The notes beneath the pieces are model-generated. The model had not been told where the DNA came from. It saw only the letters and a list, made by a program, of their open reading frames with translations, and did not search any database. A DNA stretch of 64,000 nucleotides. It comes from CAJXQU01 sp965223825. Lineage in GTDB: Bacteria; Pseudomonadota; Gammaproteobacteria; CAJXQU01. Within the stretch, counting starts at the first letter, position 1. Each line of letters begins with the position of its first letter. Of this stretch, positions 59,936-64,000 are shown piece after piece. The stretch covers positions 1,860,001-1,924,000 of the forward strand of contig OZ245018.1 of assembly GCA_965223825.1 (NCBI GenBank), given 5' to 3'. The position numbers were made by a program, and so were the translations under genes.

Positions 59936-59968
59936 TTAGTCAATGACTGCATATTAGTCATTGACTAA
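59936..59968. promoter_or_regulatory. inverted-repeat operator of the vapBC-type module
   Basis: TTAGTCAATGAC (59936-59947) and GTCATTGACTAA (59957-59968), perfect 12-bp arms with a 9-bp spacer, directly upstream of the antitoxin gene. Such sites bind VapBC/FitAB complexes for autorepression. Confidence 0.82.
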
Positions 59969-60084
59969 CAGAAATTCAATACCCTCCCAAAGACATCCTC
60001 AGCACATGCGTACCGTCGCAACCCCAAACGGCATTAAGGGCTGAAAAGGCTGGCACAACGGAAGGGTGATCAAGGGGAAAGGCC

Positions 60085-60330
60085 CTACCTGTAAAAGGCG
60101 AAAAGGCTCTCCCGCCAATCATCCTCGCCCAACAGAGAAATATTCTCCTGGCGTTTAAGAATGCCCAAAATCGCTATGCCACAACGATGCGAAACCCTGT
60201 CGCTTTTGGGATGGACCGAAAACGGAGGTAATCCGCACCAACGCCATTTCCCATTCTCCATAGCCGCCACGCGCCCGATGCCGTATACCCGGATGTCACC
60301 TTTATCCGGCCCCGTATCTGATAGCGCCAT
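60085..60330 (-). CDS. possible small protein divergent from the relaxase
   Basis: An 81-residue ORF from ATG 60330, whose start codon overlaps the relaxase start on the other strand (CATG). The product has a protein-like second half (MENGKWRWCGLPPFSV; ENISLLGEDDWRESLFAF). No ribosome site or known family. It occupies an otherwise empty 360-bp gap that is also the natural place for oriT. Confidence 0.35.
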   Translation of the reverse strand: MALSDTGPDKGDIRVYGIGRVAAMENGKWRWCGLPPFSVHPKSDRVSHRCGIAILGILKRQENISLLGEDDWRESLFAFYR

Positions 60331-62182
60331 GTTTACACTGCTTCGATCCAAAATTGGCAAAAGGCCACCACCCTCATCCACTCCGGGCACAGAGGAAGTC
60401 ACAGGCCTGTTCCCTCCGCGGAGCGCCGCCTCCCTGCTGGGAGAGCCCCATCGCCAGAAACTGCTGGAACGCATCTGGCAGCTCACCGCCGTCTCCAGAC
60501 AGCAATACGCCACGCTCTACCGGGCCCCGCTGGAGCGATACGCCCAATGGGTACAGGCTTTTCCAGCCTCGGAAAGCCACCACCACGCCTACCCTGGCGG
60601 GATGCTGGATCACGGACTGGAGATAGTCATCTACGCCTTAAAGCTGAGGCAATCCCACCTCCTGCCGCCGGGCGCGCCGCCGGAAACCCAGGCCGCCCAG
60701 GCCGATGCCTGGACAGCCGGTCTCGCCTACGCGGCGCTGCTGCACGATATCGGCAAGGTCGCTGTGGATCTACATGTCGAGTACCGGGACGGCACAGTGT
60801 GGCATCCCTGGCACGGCCCCTTGTCCGCCCCATACCGCTTCCGTTACCAACCGAACCGCGAATACCGCCTGCACAGCGCCGCCTCCGGACTGCTGTACAC
60901 CCAACTGCTCAGCCGCGATATTCTCGACTGGCTGTGTGCCTACCCGGAACTGTGGTCCGCACTGCTCTATATGCTGGCGGGCAAATACGAACACGCCGGG
61001 ATACTGGGTGAACTGGTCACCAAAGCCGATCAGGCATCGGTTGCCCAGGCCCTCGGCGGCAACCCCGCCAAAGCACTGGCTGCGCCCAAACAGGCGTTGC
61101 AACGCAAACTTTTGGAGGGGCTGCGCTATCTGGTCAGGGAGGCCTTCAAACTAAACCAGCCCCAGGCCTCGGATGGGTGGCTGACCCAGGAGGCCTTGTG
61201 GCTGGTGAGCAAAACCGTCTCCGACAAGCTGCGGGCACACCTGTTGTCTCAGGGACTGGAAGGGATCCCGGAAAAAAATACAGTGCTGTTCGACGTGCTG
61301 CAGGATCATGGCATTATCCAACCCAATGGCGAGGGCAAAGCCATTTGGCGGGCCACCGTCACCGGCGACAATGGCTGGGTCAACACCTTCACCTTCCTCA
61401 AATTGTCACCCTCACTCATCTGGGAAGCGGGCGACAGACCGGCACCGTTTAGCGGCACCGTACAGATTGAACAGGACGCTCAGAACGACACGCATGCCGA
61501 AGTGTCACCAGAGACAACGCCACGACAAGCGCCCGCCCAGCCCAAGAAAAGTGATGCCCCTGCCGAAAGGGCTCAGACCGACGATATCGACGCATTAATG
61601 GATCTGCTATCCAGCCCCAAGCGGGGTGAGCCAACAGGTGGCGCCGGAAAAGGGACCGCAGCCGAAGCTGAAAACACCGGTTCAGGAGTAACAACACCTT
61701 CCTCCCAAAAACCAACAGTAACCGACTCACCTATCACCCACCCTCCGCCACAGGAACCGTCAGGCGAGCATTTCACAGAGTGGCTGAGAACCAGCATGCT
61801 GAGCCGAAAACTGATCATCAATGACGCCAAGGCCCTGGTACATACCGTTGAGGATACCTTTTGCCTGATCAGCCCGGGAATATTCCAACGCTACGCGCAG
61901 GAGCATCCTGAAATCTCTCCCCTCGCCAAACAGGATCAAATCAAGGACTGGCAATGGATTCAAAAACGCTTCGAACGCCTGCAACTGCACCGCAAACAGC
62001 CGAATGGCCTGAACATCTGGACGTTCAACGTCACTGGCCCGAGGAAATCGCGGAAAGTACACGGGTATCTAATGGCGGATCCTGCCGTCTTAATGAATGA
62101 GACTCCACCAAATAACCCGTACCTTTCCCTGATCGAACTTCAGGGAAATGACAAAGCAGACCAGAACGGGACGCATGCCTAG
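60329..62182 (+). CDS. traI: ICE relaxase TraI (MobH family, PFL_4751 type)
   Basis: The relaxase that nicks at oriT and leads the transferred strand, 617 residues from ATG 60329. It opens with MFTLLRSK and the typical FPPRSAASLLGEPHRQ. The TraI_2 domain (about 30-330) carries SHHHAYPGGMLDH (84-95) and an HD motif LLHDIGK (137-143), the signature of MobH enzymes, which use metal-ligand His/Asp. A Pro/Thr-rich linker (about 390-480) precedes the C-terminal TraI_2_C domain (about 480-590, FTEWLRTSMLSRKLIINDAK). The upstream in-frame extension to 60161 lacks family features. Confidence 0.92.
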   Translation: MFTLLRSKIGKRPPPSSTPGTEEVTGLFPPRSAASLLGEPHRQKLLERIWQLTAVSRQQYATLYRAPLERYAQWVQAFPASESHHHAYPGGMLDHGLEIVIYALKLRQSHLLPPGAPPETQAAQADAWTAGLAYAALLHDIGKVAVDLHVEYRDGTVWHPWHGPLSAPYRFRYQPNREYRLHSAASGLLYTQLLSRDILDWLCAYPELWSALLYMLAGKYEHAGILGELVTKADQASVAQALGGNPAKALAAPKQALQRKLLEGLRYLVREAFKLNQPQASDGWLTQEALWLVSKTVSDKLRAHLLSQGLEGIPEKNTVLFDVLQDHGIIQPNGEGKAIWRATVTGDNGWVNTFTFLKLSPSLIWEAGDRPAPFSGTVQIEQDAQNDTHAEVSPETTPRQAPAQPKKSDAPAERAQTDDIDALMDLLSSPKRGEPTGGAGKGTAAEAENTGSGVTTPSSQKPTVTDSPITHPPPQEPSGEHFTEWLRTSMLSRKLIINDAKALVHTVEDTFCLISPGIFQRYAQEHPEISPLAKQDQIKDWQWIQKRFERLQLHRKQPNGLNIWTFNVTGPRKSRKVHGYLMADPAVLMNETPPNNPYLSLIELQGNDKADQNGTHA

Positions 62183-62455
62183 GACGACCCCACCGGCACT
62201 GCTGGACGAAGATTTACCGTCGGTTGCTCCACTGCGGTTTCGGTCTGCTCAATGCTGGATAGTTGTCCATCTTCCAGCTTCAACAACCGGTCACCAAGAT
62301 GGAAGTAGCGGTCGTCGTGGGAGATCACCAGCACCGCCTTGCCCTGCGCTTTCAGCTCGGGTAACAACTCCCGGTAAAACACCTCTTTGAAGACAGGATC
62401 CTGATCTGCCGCCCATTCGTCGAACACCAGAAACGGGCGGTCCTTCAGGCAAGCC
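62179..62455 (-). pseudogene. C-terminal fragment of a cyclic-peptide-exporter-type ABC transporter
   Basis: Minus-strand frame LKDRPFLVFDEWAADQDPVF...VISHDDRYFHLGDRLLKLEDGQL. This carries the Walker B / D-loop and H-loop of PvdE/SyrD-like ABC exporters, but the Walker A and membrane domain are absent. Homology breaks off near 62455, where sequence from another frame takes over. Its stop codon overlaps the relaxase stop at CTAG 62179-62182. Confidence 0.75.
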
Positions 62456-62600
62456 CCCGCGAAGCTCGAAGGGCAGCGTGAAGGTCATCAGATAGTACGG
62501 CACGACAACGGTGATGGCGTTGAAGGCCGACCACTGCCCGGTCTCGGGGAGGCACCAGAGCGCGTCCGATATCGCTCAAAGAGAGAGTGGAGAGTTCCAT
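62456..62600 (-). pseudogene. frameshifted fragment of an unidentified membrane protein
   Basis: ATG 62600 has a strong GGGGAGAG site. The frame begins MELSTLSLSDI, then shifts by one base to continue ALWCLPETGQWSAFNAITVV and VPYYLMTFTLPFELRGG, a hydrophobic segment. No family was recognised. It lies between ABC-transporter and integrase remnants. Confidence 0.4.
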
Positions 62601-63135
62601 GTCACTCTCCCCACAGGATGCGCATCCGCGACACCAACCGTTGATTCGCCTTTCGGTATCGTGCTGTGTGACCTCAAGCAGCTGCGTATAGACGGAGGCA
62701 GTCTTGCAGCATTCATGCCCCATCTCCTTCTGAATGGCCCGCAGGTTGATCCCGGGTTCCACCAGGTGGGCGCCGTTTGATCAGGCGCTCAATTTCCTGG
62801 AGAGTGAGGATGTCGGGCAACATTTTTTCTTCGGCTGCTTGACGATATCTACCCAGGTCCAGTCTTTCTTGAGCATATGCTGGTAGAAGAACTGCAGGCC
62901 CTTACGATCCACCTCGACGGTGAACCAAGGGTGGGTATCGACCAAGGGTGAGAAATGCGTTTCGAGCTGATCCTAGGGCAGAGTATCCGGAAAGGTGTAC
63001 CAAAATTCGGTCCCCCGCCGTACGGCCCGCCGGTGCGTAGGAATCAATTGTCCGATCAGCTTTGCCTCGCCGTCGCAACGCGCTAAAATGTTTGCGGTAC
63101 AGTGATTGGAGTGTCTTTTGCTGTACCGCATTCAT
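62601..63135 (-). pseudogene. tyrosine recombinase/integrase relic with multiple frameshifts and internal deletion
   Basis: ATG 63135 begins MNAVQQKTLQSLYRKHF...RTIDSYAP, the SAM-like N-terminal domain of a phage-type integrase. After frame changes comes GLQFFYQHMLKKDWTWVDIV, then LPDILTLQEIERLI. The catalytic middle is missing. The C-terminal HxxH-Tyr region AHLVEPGINLRAIQKEMGH...ASVYTQLLEV follows in another frame. It resembles integrases that travel with IS91-like elements. It cannot be active. Confidence 0.82.
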
Positions 63136-63314
63136 GGTAATTCCTCCTGCTATCGCGCCGGGGAGTAGCACGTGGAGGAATTATTCGCTCATTGGAGGGA
63201 CTCGATGAAGGTCTCTTACTGCGCAGCGGCTTCGTTCAACAACGTGAGGAAATGTACCGGCTTGCCGCAAGGAGCAAAAACAATACAACCAAACAGGCAT
63301 ATCAGGGTGAAAAC

Positions 63315-64000
63315 ATGGAACTTCGCCACCTGCGCTATTTTCTTGCATTGGCGGAAGAGCTTCACTTCGCCCGGGCTGCAGGGCGTTTGCATATTGAACA
63401 ATCTCCCCTCTCCCGCACCATCAAGGAGCTTGAGGATGAGCTCAATGTCTTGTTGTTCCAGCGGAGTCGCCGTGGAACTCAATTGACATGGGCTGGCCAA
63501 GTCTTCCTAGAAGATGTTCAACGGATCTTTACCGTCTTGGAACAGGCCCGCAATAACGTCAAAGCAGCCGCCACCGGCTATCGTGGCGCTCTGCGAATTG
63601 TGCTTTCCGATGGCATCGTCCAGCCCCGCTTGGCGTCGCTGCTCGCCCTTTGCAGGGAAGAGGAACCCGATGTGGAAATCCGCTTGTTCGAGCGATCTCT
63701 GACCCAACAAATCAAGGGACTGCAAAGCGATATTTTTGACGTCGGTTTTGCCCACACAGACAACGTCGAAAAATGTATTTTGGTTGATGCTGTTTGGACC
63801 GATACTCTCGTCGCTGTTATTCCCTCCCGACACCCATTGTTGTCTTTCACCCATGTGCCGCTGGACGCCCTGCTGCGCTATCCGTTGGTGCTCTGTCATC
63901 CTGACATCTGCGAGGGGTGTAGTCGGCAAATCGATCAGATACTCAGGAGTGTGAAGACAGAACCCATCGTCGCCGAGCATGCCACGTCGCTCGACTTGAT
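63315..64000 (+). CDS. LysR-family transcriptional regulator, 3' truncated by window edge
   Basis: ATG 63315 (AGGGTG upstream) starts MELRHLRYFLALAEELHFAR, a classical LysR winged HTH (SPLSRTIKELEDELNVLLFQR). About 228 residues are visible, including much of the effector domain (LRIVLSDGIVQPRLASLLAL; EVEIRLFERSLTQQIKGL-like). The frame is open to base 64000. It lies beyond the recombinase relics and may be an accessory or host-side gene. The target is unknown. Confidence 0.9.
   Translation, partial: MELRHLRYFLALAEELHFARAAGRLHIEQSPLSRTIKELEDELNVLLFQRSRRGTQLTWAGQVFLEDVQRIFTVLEQARNNVKAAATGYRGALRIVLSDGIVQPRLASLLALCREEEPDVEIRLFERSLTQQIKGLQSDIFDVGFAHTDNVEKCILVDAVWTDTLVAVIPSRHPLLSFTHVPLDALLRYPLVLCHPDICEGCSRQIDQILRSVKTEPIVAEHATSLDL

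Noticed and set aside
1..64000. CRISPR arrays, tRNA and rRNA genes
   Set aside because: No regularly spaced direct repeats, tRNA cloverleaf or rRNA sequence were seen; small RNAs cannot be excluded without a covariance-model scan.

Overview
The window appears to be the interior and the relaxase-proximal end of a large integrative conjugative element (ICE) of the PFGI-1/ICEclc-like (MPF-G, MobH relaxase) class in a gammaproteobacterium. Two blocks of conjugation backbone enclose about 51 kb of heavy-metal cargo. The family calls come from motifs and gene order read by eye. The species cannot be fixed from this sequence.

Layout. 1-2709: 3' part of a VirB4/TraC-type conjugation ATPase, then radC. 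3121-6695: an ACR3-like anion exporter and a compact mercury operon (merR, merT, merP, merA) with a textbook MerR operator. 6849-10037: a PepSY membrane protein and a TonB-dependent receptor. 10321-12009: a Co/Ni module, dmeF with an RcnR/DmeR-type repressor, followed by a DUF1232 protein. 12148-19560: a CzcI/CopL-like small protein, czcCBA, a DUF6316 protein and a czcD-like CDF exporter. 19667-23124: a Pb/Cd module with a cadR/pbrR regulator, an HMA-bearing CDF exporter and a cytochrome c-FTR1 permease, with two matching MerR-family operators. 23423-26402: an unusual 'mer without MerA' operon (outer-membrane protein, MerP-like, MerT-like, thioredoxin-like, CcdA-like, MerR). 26579-36881: copper two-component system, a glutaredoxin-MauE fusion, copAB, a cytochrome c, small membrane and metal-binding proteins and an APC permease. 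36895-41851: a copper operon with a P-type ATPase, a cupredoxin, a PII-like protein, an HMA chaperone and its MerR regulator. 42248-50117: cusCBA with a CusF-like tail on CusB, flanked by small Cys/His-rich proteins whose genes have FNR/ANR-like boxes. 50176-51956: a CDF relic and a LysE gene split by an IS982-family element. 52048-53710: AbiE toxin-antitoxin. 54094-62182: backbone again (PFL_4709, 4710 and 4711 families, TraG-N, DUF3742, VapBC, TraI/MobH relaxase). 62179-63135: decayed ABC-transporter and tyrosine-recombinase fragments. 63315-64000: a partial LysR regulator.

Working together: the cargo covers Hg, Co/Ni, Zn/Cd/Co, Pb/Cd and Cu/Ag at several levels. These are outer-membrane entry or exit, periplasmic oxidation and chelation, inner-membrane P-type and CDF pumps, and trans-envelope RND pumps. 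Most modules carry their own metal-sensing MerR, CsoR/RcnR or two-component regulator. Recognisable operators (19-bp-spacer MerR promoters, a TACT-N7-AGTA box, ATTACA-N4-TGTAAT boxes) allow several regulons to be assigned from sequence alone. The most novel part is the merA-less mer-like operon at 23.4-26.4 kb.
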